This document shows positions 13,662 through 21,954 of a DNA stretch of 36,773 bases, piece after piece; positions within the stretch are counted from its first letter, which is position 1, and each line of letters begins with the position of its first letter. The stretch covers positions 1 through 36,773 of the forward strand of contig CAADYR010000083.1 in NCBI GenBank assembly GCA_900753305.1. Direction: 5' to 3'. Origin of the DNA: Lachnospiraceae bacterium (lineage in GTDB: Bacteria; Bacillota; Clostridia; Lachnospirales; Lachnospiraceae). The position numbers and the translations under genes are program-made. The notes below the pieces were generated by a model. The model saw only the letters and a program-made list of their open reading frames with translations. It ran no database searches and had not been told where the DNA came from.

Positions 13662-15167
13662 ATGGAAACGAAATCATCAGAGAACATTATTGAGCTTAAG
13701 GGAATCAGGAAAATATATGAGGATAATTTCGAAGCAGTAAAAGACTTTAATCTTCAGGTGAAGAAGGGAGAATTCGTAACCTTTTTAGGACCGTCAGGCT
13801 GCGGTAAAACGACAACTTTGCGAATGATCGCCGGGTTCGATATCCCAACATACGGACAAATCCTTTTAAATGGTAAGGATATCAGTAAACTTCCCCCTAA
13901 CAAAAGACCGATCAATACCGTATTTCAGCGCTATGCACTGTTTCCCCACTTAAATATATACGATAATATTGCTTTTGGCTTGAAATTGAAAACCAAAACA
14001 GTAACATATAAAAATGCAGCAGGTGAGACACTGACCAGACAGGAGAAACTGTCCCGGGGAGAAATCAGAGATAAAGTACGGCACGCATTGGAAATCGTAG
14101 ATCTGGAAGGCTTTGAAAAAAGAAGCATTACAACACTTTCCGGTGGACAGCAGCAGCGTATTGCGATTGCAAGAGCAATTGTCAATGAGCCGGAAATTCT
14201 GCTTCTGGATGAACCGCTTGGTGCCCTGGATCTGAAAATGCGTAAAGAAATGCAGCTTGAATTAAAAGCAATGCATAAGGAACTGGGAATTACCTTTATC
14301 TATGTCACACATGATCAGGAAGAAGCACTTACCATGTCTGATAAAGTAGTAGTTATGTCCGATGGTATGATTCAGCAGATCGGAACGCCGGAAGAGATAT
14401 ATAACGAGCCCAATACCGTATTCGTGGCTGACTTTATTGGCGAGAGCAATATCTATGATGGTAAGATGTCAGGACATAAGAAAGTACATTTCTGTGGTGG
14501 GGATTTTGTCTGTCTGGATGATATGCCAATTGGTGCCAAGGTAGACGTTGTTGTACGTCCGGAAGATATCATTATGACTGCACCTGAACAGGGAACGATC
14601 ACGGGCGTGGTAAGTTCTGTTATTTTCAAGGGCATGCATTATGAGATCATTGTGCAGTCCGGGGATAATGAAGTTGTGATCCAGAGCACCAGAAGTGTAA
14701 AAGTAGGTGATACGATCGGTATGTGTCTGGAACCGGATGGAATTCATGTTATCATGGCAGAAACGAACCACAATATATTTGAGGGTGAACTTACCAGAAA
14801 TTATACAGTACGTTTTGCAGATGGCGAATATGAGTGTAATGTGACACAGCTATATGAAGGCTCCCATATGAATGAGGAAGGTACACTGCTGGATAAGGAT
14901 GGCAATGAGATCTATACAGACGGTGTGAAAGTACGTGTGAAGATTCCTGTAGATGCAGTATCCATGAGTGATGACACAGAAGGTGAAGGCATTTGTGGAC
15001 ATATTATTTCTCTGATTTATAAGGGCGACCATTATCACTATATTGTCAGAACGAAAACAGAAGAGGACATTCATCTGCACGATGAATATTTATGGAACGA
15101 GAATGACTATGTCAGAGTATTGATTCCTAAGGACAGTATTGAACTTTCCTTTGCAGAGGAGGCATGA
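13662..15167 (+). CDS. potA: Spermidine/putrescine ABC importer ATPase, extended C-terminus
   Basis: The ATPase of a polyamine importer. The ATPase domain shows Walker A GPSGCGKT (residues 43-50), Q-loop VFQRYALFPH (Gln89), signature LSGGQ (159-163), Walker B LLLDEP (180-185) and the switch histidine in YVTHDQEEAL. GTPEEIYNEPNTVFVADFIG marks the usual passage into the regulatory part. At 501 residues it is well above the 350-380 typical of PotA. The C-terminal part contains two similar beta-rich segments: one with VVVRPEDI and GVVSSVIFKGMHYEIIV, and a second with CGHIISLIYKGDHYHYIV (about residues 440-480). That looks like a duplicated TOBE-type domain. A GGGAGATAAGAG stretch precedes the start. 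Its stop overlaps the potB start. Confidence 0.92.
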   Translation: METKSSENIIELKGIRKIYEDNFEAVKDFNLQVKKGEFVTFLGPSGCGKTTTLRMIAGFDIPTYGQILLNGKDISKLPPNKRPINTVFQRYALFPHLNIYDNIAFGLKLKTKTVTYKNAAGETLTRQEKLSRGEIRDKVRHALEIVDLEGFEKRSITTLSGGQQQRIAIARAIVNEPEILLLDEPLGALDLKMRKEMQLELKAMHKELGITFIYVTHDQEEALTMSDKVVVMSDGMIQQIGTPEEIYNEPNTVFVADFIGESNIYDGKMSGHKKVHFCGGDFVCLDDMPIGAKVDVVVRPEDIIMTAPEQGTITGVVSSVIFKGMHYEIIVQSGDNEVVIQSTRSVKVGDTIGMCLEPDGIHVIMAETNHNIFEGELTRNYTVRFADGEYECNVTQLYEGSHMNEEGTLLDKDGNEIYTDGVKVRVKIPVDAVSMSDDTEGEGICGHIISLIYKGDHYHYIVRTKTEEDIHLHDEYLWNENDYVRVLIPKDSIELSFAEEA

Positions 15168-15967
15168 TGAGTATCATGAGATTGGGTTTTCAGAGAAAAC
15201 AGCTTAGTATTCCCTATGTGATCTTTTTGATCTGCTTCGTGATCGCTCCGGTACTGGTAGTATTTTATTATGCATTTACCAATGGAGAAGGTAGATTTAC
15301 AGCAGCAAATTTTATTGGATTTTTTACCAATCCGAATACGATCGGCACACTTTGTTACAGTTTGGTAGTTGCAGTGACAGTTACGATATGCTGTACTTTA
15401 GTTGCGTATCCGACTGCCTATATTCTGGCAAGAAGCTATTTTAAGAAAAAGGCAGTATTGCTGGTGCTTTTTGTTGCACCCATGTGGATCAATTTTACCT
15501 TACGTGTCGTGGCATTGAAAGAAGTTCTTACCATGATCGAAGGAAATCTTGCATACCATCCGTTTTTGAATACAGTATTGGGTATGACCTATGATTTCCT
15601 GCCGTTTATGATCCTGCCTCTGTATACAACACTGAATAAACTGGATAAATCCTATCTGGAGGCAGCAGCGGATTTGGGAGCAGGCCCTTTCCTTACCTTT
15701 ATAAAAGTAACATTTCCATTGAGTATGCCGGGACTGATAAGCGGCATTACCATGGTGTTTTTACCGTCTATGACGAACTATGTCATTCTGGATATGCTTT
15801 ATAACAGTACTTATATAATGGGCAGCCTGATCGGAAGTTATTTCAGTGCGTATGACTGGCACAGCGGTTCCATGATCTCTATTGTACTGTTGGCGATCAT
15901 ATTCCTGATCACATGGGCAACTAACGGATTTAATGAAGAAGAAACAAGCAGGGGGGCAGTACTATGA
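15164..15967 (+). CDS. potB: Spermidine/putrescine ABC importer permease PotB
   Basis: A 267-residue inner-membrane permease. About six hydrophobic helices are visible, beginning with IPYVIFLICFVIAPVLVVFY. The ATPase-contact loop DKSYLEAAADLGAGPFLTFI followed by KVTFPLSMPGLISG is the hallmark of the PotB/PotC family. AGAGGAGG ends 1 base before ATG 15164 and 4 before ATG 15167; ATG 15176 at 13 bases is a third choice, so the start is uncertain by four residues. It overlaps the potA stop (ATGATGA) and shares ATGA with the next gene, which points to tight translational coupling. Confidence 0.92.
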   Translation: MMSIMRLGFQRKQLSIPYVIFLICFVIAPVLVVFYYAFTNGEGRFTAANFIGFFTNPNTIGTLCYSLVVAVTVTICCTLVAYPTAYILARSYFKKKAVLLVLFVAPMWINFTLRVVALKEVLTMIEGNLAYHPFLNTVLGMTYDFLPFMILPLYTTLNKLDKSYLEAAADLGAGPFLTFIKVTFPLSMPGLISGITMVFLPSMTNYVILDMLYNSTYIMGSLIGSYFSAYDWHSGSMISIVLLAIIFLITWATNGFNEEETSRGAVL

Positions 15968-16767
15968 TCAAAAGAATCTTACATTCTTCATGGCTGGCAC
16001 TGGTGCTGTTATTCATATATCTGCCTGTACTGATACTTGCAGTATACAGTTTTACAGACACAGCCACGATCGGAACCAGCGGCAGCTTTTCCATGCAGAA
16101 CTATGTGACGTTATTTACGACACCGGAGTTGAGCGGAATGATTGGAGGAACGTTCCTTCTGGCTTTTGGTTCTGCACTCGTTGCGACCATTCTTGGAACG
16201 GTAGGCGCTATCGGAGCCTTTTATTGTAAAAAAGGACCGAGACAATTGATTCAGTTTGTGAACCAGATTCCTGTTATCAATGCAGATGTAGTGACAGGCT
16301 TTTCCCTGTGTGTATTAATGATCGTTGTGCTTGGAATGGACAAAGAGACTTTATTCCCGCTGATCGCAGGACATGTTGTACTGGAGGCACCATTTGTGTA
16401 TTTATCCGTACTGCCGAAGCTGAAACAGATGGATAACAGTATCTATGAGGCTGCCAGAGATTTGGGAGCAAATGCCAGAGAGGCTTTGTTCAAAGTTGTG
16501 ATCCCACAGCTTGTTCCGGGTATTGTATCAGGATTTATGCTGTCTGTTACACTTTCTCTGGACGATTATTTTATTACGACTTATACGAAACCTTCGACTT
16601 TTGATACGATCAGTACCTATGTTGTAAACGCGACAAAAGGCTCCCATACAGAGATCAAGACTGCATTATGGGCATTGTCTACTGTTATATTTGTCGTTAT
16701 TCTCACAGTTGTATTAGCCGGAAATGCTGTTTCACATAGAAAGGCAGGTGCTGATAATGACAGATAA
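15964..16767 (+). CDS. potC: Spermidine/putrescine ABC importer permease PotC
   Basis: The partner permease, 267 residues. It has the N-terminal helix WLALVLLFIYLPVLILAVYS, a middle stretch with INADVVTGFSLCVLMIVVLG (the PotC substrate-channel region), and the contact loop DNSIYEAARDLGANAREALF followed by KVVIPQLVPGIVSGF. SLDDYFITTYT near the end is strongly typical of PotC. AGGGGGG-like purines stand before ATG 15964, which overlaps the potB stop by four bases. The end overlaps the potD start by 11 bases, so potA-D are one transcript. Confidence 0.93.
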   Translation: MIKRILHSSWLALVLLFIYLPVLILAVYSFTDTATIGTSGSFSMQNYVTLFTTPELSGMIGGTFLLAFGSALVATILGTVGAIGAFYCKKGPRQLIQFVNQIPVINADVVTGFSLCVLMIVVLGMDKETLFPLIAGHVVLEAPFVYLSVLPKLKQMDNSIYEAARDLGANAREALFKVVIPQLVPGIVSGFMLSVTLSLDDYFITTYTKPSTFDTISTYVVNATKGSHTEIKTALWALSTVIFVVILTVVLAGNAVSHRKAGADNDR

Positions 16768-18280
16768 GAGATGGAAAGCATTGGGAATGGCAGCACTGAT
16801 GACGGTCAGTGTGGCGGCACCTGTTAAAGTGCAGGCAACAGAAGATAATACCGTTACACTGCGTGTGTGCAGTTGGGAAGAATACATAGATGAAGGCGGC
16901 TGGGAACCGGAAGAAAGAATTGAACTTCCCAGTGGAGATGTTTTTGGAGATAAATCGCTGGTTGAGGATTTTGAAGACTGGTATTATAAGACGTATGGAG
17001 TCAGGGTAAAAGTAGAATATTCAACATTTGGCACAAATGAGGAATTATATAGCCAGCTCAACCTTGGAAATGTCTTTGATCTGGTCTGCCCATCAGACTA
17101 TATGATCATGAAGCTGATGACGGAGAATCGTCTGGAACCTTTGTCAGATGAATTCTTTGATGCAGAAAATGATAACAATTATTACGTGAAAGGTCTGTCA
17201 CCTTATATCAAACAGGTGTTTGATGACAATGAGATCAATCAGGAACCTTGGTCGGATTATGCGGCAGCCTATATGTGGGGTGTTACCGGTATTGTATACA
17301 ATCCGGATAAAGTAACACAGGAGGAGGCTTCAACCTGGTCGATCCTTAATAATGAGAAATTCTACAGACAGGTAACGATCAAAGATAATGTCAGAGATGC
17401 CTATTTTCCAACATTGGCGATTTTGAATGCAGATACACTGATGGATGCTGATTTCAGGGCAGATGCAGATTACAGCCGGAAGCTGTCTGATCTGATGAAT
17501 GCAACCGATAAGGATACGATAAACAGAGCAGAAGCAGAACTTAAGGCAATCCGCCACAATGTGTATTCCTTTGAAACTGACAGTGGCAAGGCAGATATGA
17601 TAACGGGTAAAGTGCTGGCGAATACCCAGTGGTCCGGCGATGCAGTATATGCTATGGATCAGGCTGAAGAAGATGACTTTATCCTGAACTGGGCAGTACC
17701 GGAAGAATGTACGAATCTGTGGTTTGACGGATGGGTTATGTTAAAGAGCGGCATCGGTGCTGATGAGGCAAAGAAGCAGGCAGCAGAAGCATTTATCAAT
17801 TATATGTCCAAACCTGAAAGTGCTGTGCGCAATATGTATTATATCGGTTATACCTCTGCAATAGCAGGCGGAGACAACAATCTGGTATTTGAGTATCTCG
17901 AAGACAATTATGGAGCAGAAGAGGGTGAAGAGGATGTGATCGAGTATCCTCTGGGGTATTTCTTCTCCGGGGATAATGCGGATGAAGATTATATTATCAC
18001 AGCACCGGCAGAACAGGCGCATAGACAGCTCTCTGCACAATATCCTACAGAAGAGGTGATCCAGAGAAGTGCTGTTATGCTGTATTTTGATGAAGAAGGC
18101 AATGCTAATATCAACCAGATGTGGATTAATGTGAGGTGCTTTAACCTGAGTATGATAAGCAATGTACAATGGCTGATCATTGCCGTTGTTGTGGTTGTGG
18201 CAGTGATTCTTATCATAGTGTTAAGACATAGAGATGAAATATTCAGAAAAAAGCCTCCAAAAGGATATACCAGAATATGA
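16757..18280 (+). CDS. potD: Polyamine-binding protein PotD with C-terminal membrane anchor
   Basis: The extracytoplasmic receptor of the importer. ATG 16757 gives a clean secretion signal, MTDKRWKALGMAALMTVSVA then APVKVQA. The mature domain has the PotD opening LRVCSWEEYID, the receptor segments VFDLVCPSDYMIMKL and AAAYMWGVTGIVYNPDKV, and later NLWFDGWVMLKSG and YFFSGDNADEDY. No lipobox cysteine is present. Instead a hydrophobic segment (about residues 472-489, IIAVVVVVAVILIIVL) followed by RHRDEIFRKK can hold the protein in the membrane from its C-terminus. At 507 residues it is much longer than the usual ~350; part of that is a charged insertion near the N-terminus (about 30-50). It overlaps potC by 11 bases and the next gene by 4. 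Confidence 0.9.
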   Translation: MTDKRWKALGMAALMTVSVAAPVKVQATEDNTVTLRVCSWEEYIDEGGWEPEERIELPSGDVFGDKSLVEDFEDWYYKTYGVRVKVEYSTFGTNEELYSQLNLGNVFDLVCPSDYMIMKLMTENRLEPLSDEFFDAENDNNYYVKGLSPYIKQVFDDNEINQEPWSDYAAAYMWGVTGIVYNPDKVTQEEASTWSILNNEKFYRQVTIKDNVRDAYFPTLAILNADTLMDADFRADADYSRKLSDLMNATDKDTINRAEAELKAIRHNVYSFETDSGKADMITGKVLANTQWSGDAVYAMDQAEEDDFILNWAVPEECTNLWFDGWVMLKSGIGADEAKKQAAEAFINYMSKPESAVRNMYYIGYTSAIAGGDNNLVFEYLEDNYGAEEGEEDVIEYPLGYFFSGDNADEDYIITAPAEQAHRQLSAQYPTEEVIQRSAVMLYFDEEGNANINQMWINVRCFNLSMISNVQWLIIAVVVVVAVILIIVLRHRDEIFRKKPPKGYTRI

Positions 18281-19077
18281 TCATGAAAGAGAAAGTCATA
18301 ATTCAGGGTATGTCATGCAGACTATATGGGGATAAAAGTGCAGAGAGGATAGTGTTCTGGTTCACGGGAGCCCATGAAAGGGACAGTGTTGCCGGGGTGT
18401 GCGAACACTTGTGGAAACATGCCGGGCAGGAGCCGTTTCTTATGGTAATCTGTGAAGTGGAGCATTGGAATGCACAGTTATCACCATGGTATGCCGAAGC
18501 AATATACGGCACAGAAGATTTTGCCGGCAAAGGCAAGGAAACATTAAACTGGCTGCAGGAGGCATGCATACCGTATTTGGAACAACAGTATCATATATTG
18601 GAGAAGCCCGGACAGCTTTTTATAGGAGGATATTCTCTGGCAGGACTATTTGCGTTGTGGGCGTTTTATGAGTCAGATATTTTCACAGGAGTAGCTGCCT
18701 GTTCTGCCTCATTATGGTTTCCGCATTGGGCTGAATATGTGAGAGAACATACAATCCATCCGGGCAGTCTGATCTACTTAAGCCTTGGCATCAAGGAGGA
18801 AAAGACAAGAAACGCTGTCATGGCGACAGTAGGGGATGCTACCAGAAGCCTGTATCAGCAATATTGCAGTGATCCCAGGGTGGCTGAGACTGTACTGGAA
18901 TGGAATCCAGGCAACCATTTCACACAACCGGATGAAAGGGTCTTTAAAGGGTTTGCGTGGCTGCTTGATCATAATAGTAGAAAGAACTTCGGGTATAAAG
19001 AATATGGTAAAAAAAGAGAAACAAATATATCCGCGCCCGAGAAAAGAAATGCTGCGTATTATGAAAGCAGCAGATAA
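18277..19077 (+). CDS. Alpha/beta-hydrolase, esterase-like
   Basis: A 266-residue serine hydrolase, cytoplasmic since no signal is seen. The nucleophile elbow is GGYSLAG with Ser120, and a histidine in PGNHF (His214) is the likely catalytic base; the acid is not certain. It recalls the esterase D / enterochelin-esterase group (IVFWFTGAHERDS near the N-terminus, IYLSLGIKEEKTRN later). The substrate is unknown; inside a polyamine operon it could release or modify an acylated polyamine, which is inference. The start overlaps the potD stop (ATGA). The domain seems complete by about residue 233; the last ~33 residues are hydrophilic and read through the DNA that also encodes the start of the next gene, overlapping it by about 74 bases. 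Confidence 0.8.
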   Translation: MIMKEKVIIQGMSCRLYGDKSAERIVFWFTGAHERDSVAGVCEHLWKHAGQEPFLMVICEVEHWNAQLSPWYAEAIYGTEDFAGKGKETLNWLQEACIPYLEQQYHILEKPGQLFIGGYSLAGLFALWAFYESDIFTGVAACSASLWFPHWAEYVREHTIHPGSLIYLSLGIKEEKTRNAVMATVGDATRSLYQQYCSDPRVAETVLEWNPGNHFTQPDERVFKGFAWLLDHNSRKNFGYKEYGKKRETNISAPEKRNAAYYESSR

Positions 19078-20503
19078 AGAAGGGCATTTACTGGAAACGA
19101 TAATAGAAGAATTTGCATTACATCCTTTTTCCATGCCTGCATTATGGGATTGCAGGGAATATTTTTACAGACTTAATACAGAAGACTGTATAAGGAATCC
19201 TGTTTTGCTGACGCATCTTGCCCTGATCTGTTCTATGGCGGGCAAGCTGGAACAGGCGAAGGATTATATGAAACTGATCGGTGTGACACCCAGACACTGG
19301 CAGCCGCAGGATATAACTCAAAAGGATTTCTACAGAATCACACTGGAGCTGGTAATGCCATATACGAGCGATGATATGTTCCTGAGAATCGTGTTTTTCC
19401 TCATCAGGATAAGGGCAGTACCGGTCCAGGGGCTTACATTGTCTGCCTGCCGTCCGAACATCCTTAATGGATTTCGGGATTTTACAAGGTATGGTCCATA
19501 TCTGGAAAGGTATAAGGAAACAATTACGGACACAGTTCAGCAATTATATGGAAGTGTTGGCAAGAGTGTATATGAGATCATACTGGCAGAATGGTATTAT
19601 CAGAACAACGACTGCTTCAATGCCCTGGTGCTTGTAACGGGTACGATTCCACTTATGGAACAGGAGCAGGATATGCGATGCCTGTTTGTGGCATTGGCTT
19701 TGCAGATGAAGATACTGCTTGTGAATGGGCAGACGAAAATGGCGAAACCATTGGTGCAGAAGATACGTGACCGAATACACAAAACAGGTTGGGAAGAGCT
19801 GACTTCCAGCTTGAATGCCCTAGAATGTCTGGCTGCATGTTATGATGGGCGGCAGGAAGAAGTGGCAGACTGGCTGGAACATACAGCACCGGATGAGAAT
19901 AAGGACATCTATATGATGGACATGTATGCTTATCTGGTAAAGATACGCTGCTATCTGCAAATGGGCAAGTATATGGTCGCCCATGTTCTGGTCAAACAGC
20001 TTACGACTTTACTGGCATCGGTTGGGCGTCATATGGATCTGTGTGAGTGTTATATGCTTTCTGCGATCATTTACTATAAAGCAAAAGATGACAGAAGAAT
20101 GTGCGAAGAACTTGAAAAATCATTGGAAATTGCAAAAAAGTACCGCTACATACGTCTGCTGGCAGATGAGGGAAGCTGTATGGTAAAAATGCTGTCTGTA
20201 TATCAGAAAGAAAAGGGAGCGGATGCTTTTACAGATCAGCTTATGGAGCTGGCAGGGGAAGTAGGCAGACATTTTCCAGATTATCTGAAATCACCGGCAG
20301 AGTATTATGAGCCGTTGACGGGAATGGAGTACAATGTCCTGCGTCTGATGGCACAGGGAATGAGTAATGATGAGATTGCTGACAAACTGGGGAAAAAGAC
20401 AGGTACAATTAAGTTCCACAGTAACAATATATTCCGGAAGCTTCAGGTACAGAACAGACAACAGGCAGTCAACCGGGGAAGAGAGATTGATTTGCTGGCA
20501 TAA
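19004..20503 (+). CDS. LuxR/MalT-like regulator without the NTPase domain
   Basis: A ~499-residue transcription factor. The C-terminal 63 residues form a LuxR-type helix-turn-helix: PLTGMEYNVLRLMAQGMSND then EIADKLGKKTGTIKFHSNNI. The middle, about 60-420, is helical and tetratricopeptide-like (ALICSMAGKLEQAKDYMKLI, IILAEWYYQNNDCFNALVLV, YMLSAIIYYKAKDDRRMCEE). The N-terminus IYPRPRKEMLRIM recalls the short motif that precedes the P-loop ATPase in MalT-type regulators, yet no Walker A, Walker B or ATPase-like stretch follows. The start is uncertain: ATG 19004 keeps that motif but has a poor ribosome site; ATG 19052 or 19064 are alternatives. As last gene of the polyamine operon it probably regulates that operon or one for its substrate. 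Confidence 0.85.
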   Translation: MVKKEKQIYPRPRKEMLRIMKAADKEGHLLETIIEEFALHPFSMPALWDCREYFYRLNTEDCIRNPVLLTHLALICSMAGKLEQAKDYMKLIGVTPRHWQPQDITQKDFYRITLELVMPYTSDDMFLRIVFFLIRIRAVPVQGLTLSACRPNILNGFRDFTRYGPYLERYKETITDTVQQLYGSVGKSVYEIILAEWYYQNNDCFNALVLVTGTIPLMEQEQDMRCLFVALALQMKILLVNGQTKMAKPLVQKIRDRIHKTGWEELTSSLNALECLAACYDGRQEEVADWLEHTAPDENKDIYMMDMYAYLVKIRCYLQMGKYMVAHVLVKQLTTLLASVGRHMDLCECYMLSAIIYYKAKDDRRMCEELEKSLEIAKKYRYIRLLADEGSCMVKMLSVYQKEKGADAFTDQLMELAGEVGRHFPDYLKSPAEYYEPLTGMEYNVLRLMAQGMSNDEIADKLGKKTGTIKFHSNNIFRKLQVQNRQQAVNRGREIDLLA

Positions 20504-20553
20504 TTGAATATATTAGGTAATTACGAAGTCAAATAGAGACATAATGGAGAATT

Positions 20554-21786
20554 ATGAAAATAGGTGAGTTGGCAAAAGCATGTGGTGTATCTAAGGATAC
20601 CATCCGTTATTATGTAGAGAAAGGTCTGCTGATTCCTTTCAAAAAAGGGGCTCAGATGGATTTCACGGATCGTGAATACGAAGATATGCAGTTTATACAG
20701 AAAATGAAACAAATGCAGTTCAGTATCAGGGAAATGCAGGCTATTCTTACATTACGGCGAATGTCAAATTTCATTGAACCGGATACGATCCAGGCATATG
20801 AGGATATCTTAAATCAGAAAAAAACAGATCTCAGTGAAGAAATTACCCTTTTACAGCAGGCTTACGATACTGTGGATCAGGAACTGGTAAAGTATGTTTC
20901 TCTTAAAAATTCAAAGGCAAAAGCCATGGGCGTTCCGCTGACAGCACTTTCCTGTTTGTATTGTCCTCATTGTGGGAGACAGTTAATGGTACAAAATGCG
21001 CAGATATCCAATAACTGTGTGGATGAAGGTGATCTGATCTGCAGTTGTGGTTATCATGCACAGATTACCGGTGGTATTGTAGATACGGGAAATCGTTATA
21101 CTGGTAATTATGACCGTCCGGATCTGAAACGTGGTCTTTACCGTGATGTTGGAGAAGAATTTGTAACCGGATTCCAGAAAAGCAGCGATCTGGTATACAA
21201 TCGCCTGACGGAGTTGGATACAAAGGGCAAGATTGTAATGGAAACCAATATTAATGGGTATTTCTTCTTATATAATTGTATTCAGAATGTAGAAAGGGAC
21301 TGTTTATATATTATTACAGACCGTTATCCGGAAATGCTCAGAATGTATAAACAGTTGATCGAAACATTAGAGTTGGACTTGAATATATTGTTCCTTGCGG
21401 ATGACTCGGACCATTTCCCGATAAAGGATGGTTGTGTAGATGTTTTACTGGATTTTTACGGATCTAATGAGCAGGTGATCTATAAACAGCGAAGTTTTAT
21501 TCAGGAATACCGCAGATATTTAAAAGATACTGCCGTGATCCTCGGTGCATTGTTTGGATTTGAAGGGAACAGTGTATCAGTACATCAGGTGTCAAAATAT
21601 TATCCGGAATGTTCACCTATAGCAATGGATATGAAGAAAATGCTTCACACTTATGAGGAAAGCGGCTATATGGTTCAACCTATGGAGGTGGCAGTATCTT
21701 TAAAGACCTATAATAAGTACTCCTTTGCTTGTCATCAGGACGGTGAGAAGCTGCTTCAATACTATTATGAGGCATGGAAAAAATAA
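20554..21786 (+). CDS. MerR-type regulator fused to zinc ribbon and degenerate methyltransferase-like domain
   Basis: A 410-residue protein with three parts. Residues 1-70 are a MerR winged helix (MKIGELAKACGVSKDTIRYY then VEKGLLIPFKKGAQMDFTDR), followed by a coiled-coil dimer helix to about 120. Residues 134-166 hold a zinc ribbon with CPHC (137-140) and CSC (163-165). Residues ~200-410 resemble the methyltransferase that follows the ribbon in RlmA-type rRNA methylases: IVMETNINGYFFLY in the place of motif I, ITDRYPEM as the acidic second strand, and DHFPIKDGCVDVLLDFYG as the motif IV region. Motif I lacks the usual G-x-G-x-G, so catalysis is doubtful and a sensor role is likely; this is inference. 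GGAG is 4 bases before the start. A terminator follows, then a promoter with the 19-bp spacer typical of MerR targets. Confidence 0.82.
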   Translation: MKIGELAKACGVSKDTIRYYVEKGLLIPFKKGAQMDFTDREYEDMQFIQKMKQMQFSIREMQAILTLRRMSNFIEPDTIQAYEDILNQKKTDLSEEITLLQQAYDTVDQELVKYVSLKNSKAKAMGVPLTALSCLYCPHCGRQLMVQNAQISNNCVDEGDLICSCGYHAQITGGIVDTGNRYTGNYDRPDLKRGLYRDVGEEFVTGFQKSSDLVYNRLTELDTKGKIVMETNINGYFFLYNCIQNVERDCLYIITDRYPEMLRMYKQLIETLELDLNILFLADDSDHFPIKDGCVDVLLDFYGSNEQVIYKQRSFIQEYRRYLKDTAVILGALFGFEGNSVSVHQVSKYYPECSPIAMDMKKMLHTYEESGYMVQPMEVAVSLKTYNKYSFACHQDGEKLLQYYYEAWKK

Positions 21787-21791
21787 GAACC

Positions 21792-21820
21792 AAAAAGATG
21801 GGGTATACTCCATCTTTTTT
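21792..21820 (+). terminator. Terminator after the MerR gene
   Basis: AAAAAGATGG (21792-21801) pairs with CCATCTTTTT (21810-21819) around an 8-base loop containing GTATAC, ending in a T-run. It starts 5 bases after the stop codon. Confidence 0.85.
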
Positions 21821-21843
21821 AAAAATTTGATGAAAAAAGACAG

Positions 21844-21874
21844 TTGACAGTGAGTAAACTGCATGAAGTAAAGT
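21844..21874 (+). promoter_or_regulatory. Promoter with 19-bp spacer, probable MerR-family target
   Basis: TTGACA (21844-21849), a 19-bp spacer and TAAAGT (21869-21874). MerR-family regulators activate promoters whose spacer is 19-20 bp instead of 17. Near-repeats GTAAACT and GTAAAGT lie at about 21854 and 21868, and CAGTT...AACTG flanks the -35. The MerR gene directly upstream is the obvious candidate regulator. Confidence 0.6.
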
Positions 21875-21889
21875 AAAGACATCATTTAC

Positions 21890-21930
21890 AAGGGCGTAAG
21901 GAAGAGAAATCTTTCGTACGCTCTTTTTTT
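21890..21930 (+). terminator. Terminator-like hairpin in the leader of the amino-acid importer operon
   Basis: The arms 21890-21905 and 21910-21925 pair over 16 positions with two G-U pairs and one mismatch, with a GAAA loop, followed by TTTTT. It starts about 10 bases after the expected transcription start of the 21844 promoter and ends 24 bases before the first gene, so RNA polymerase must pass it to express the operon. This is the shape of an attenuator. Confidence 0.75.
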
Positions 21931-21954
21931 ACACAACAAAAGGAGGATATGATT

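Noticed and set aside
18836..19003. A longer N-terminus for the LuxR-type regulator
   Set aside because: It would overlap the esterase gene by 240 bases, and the family-like motif starts only after ATG 19004.
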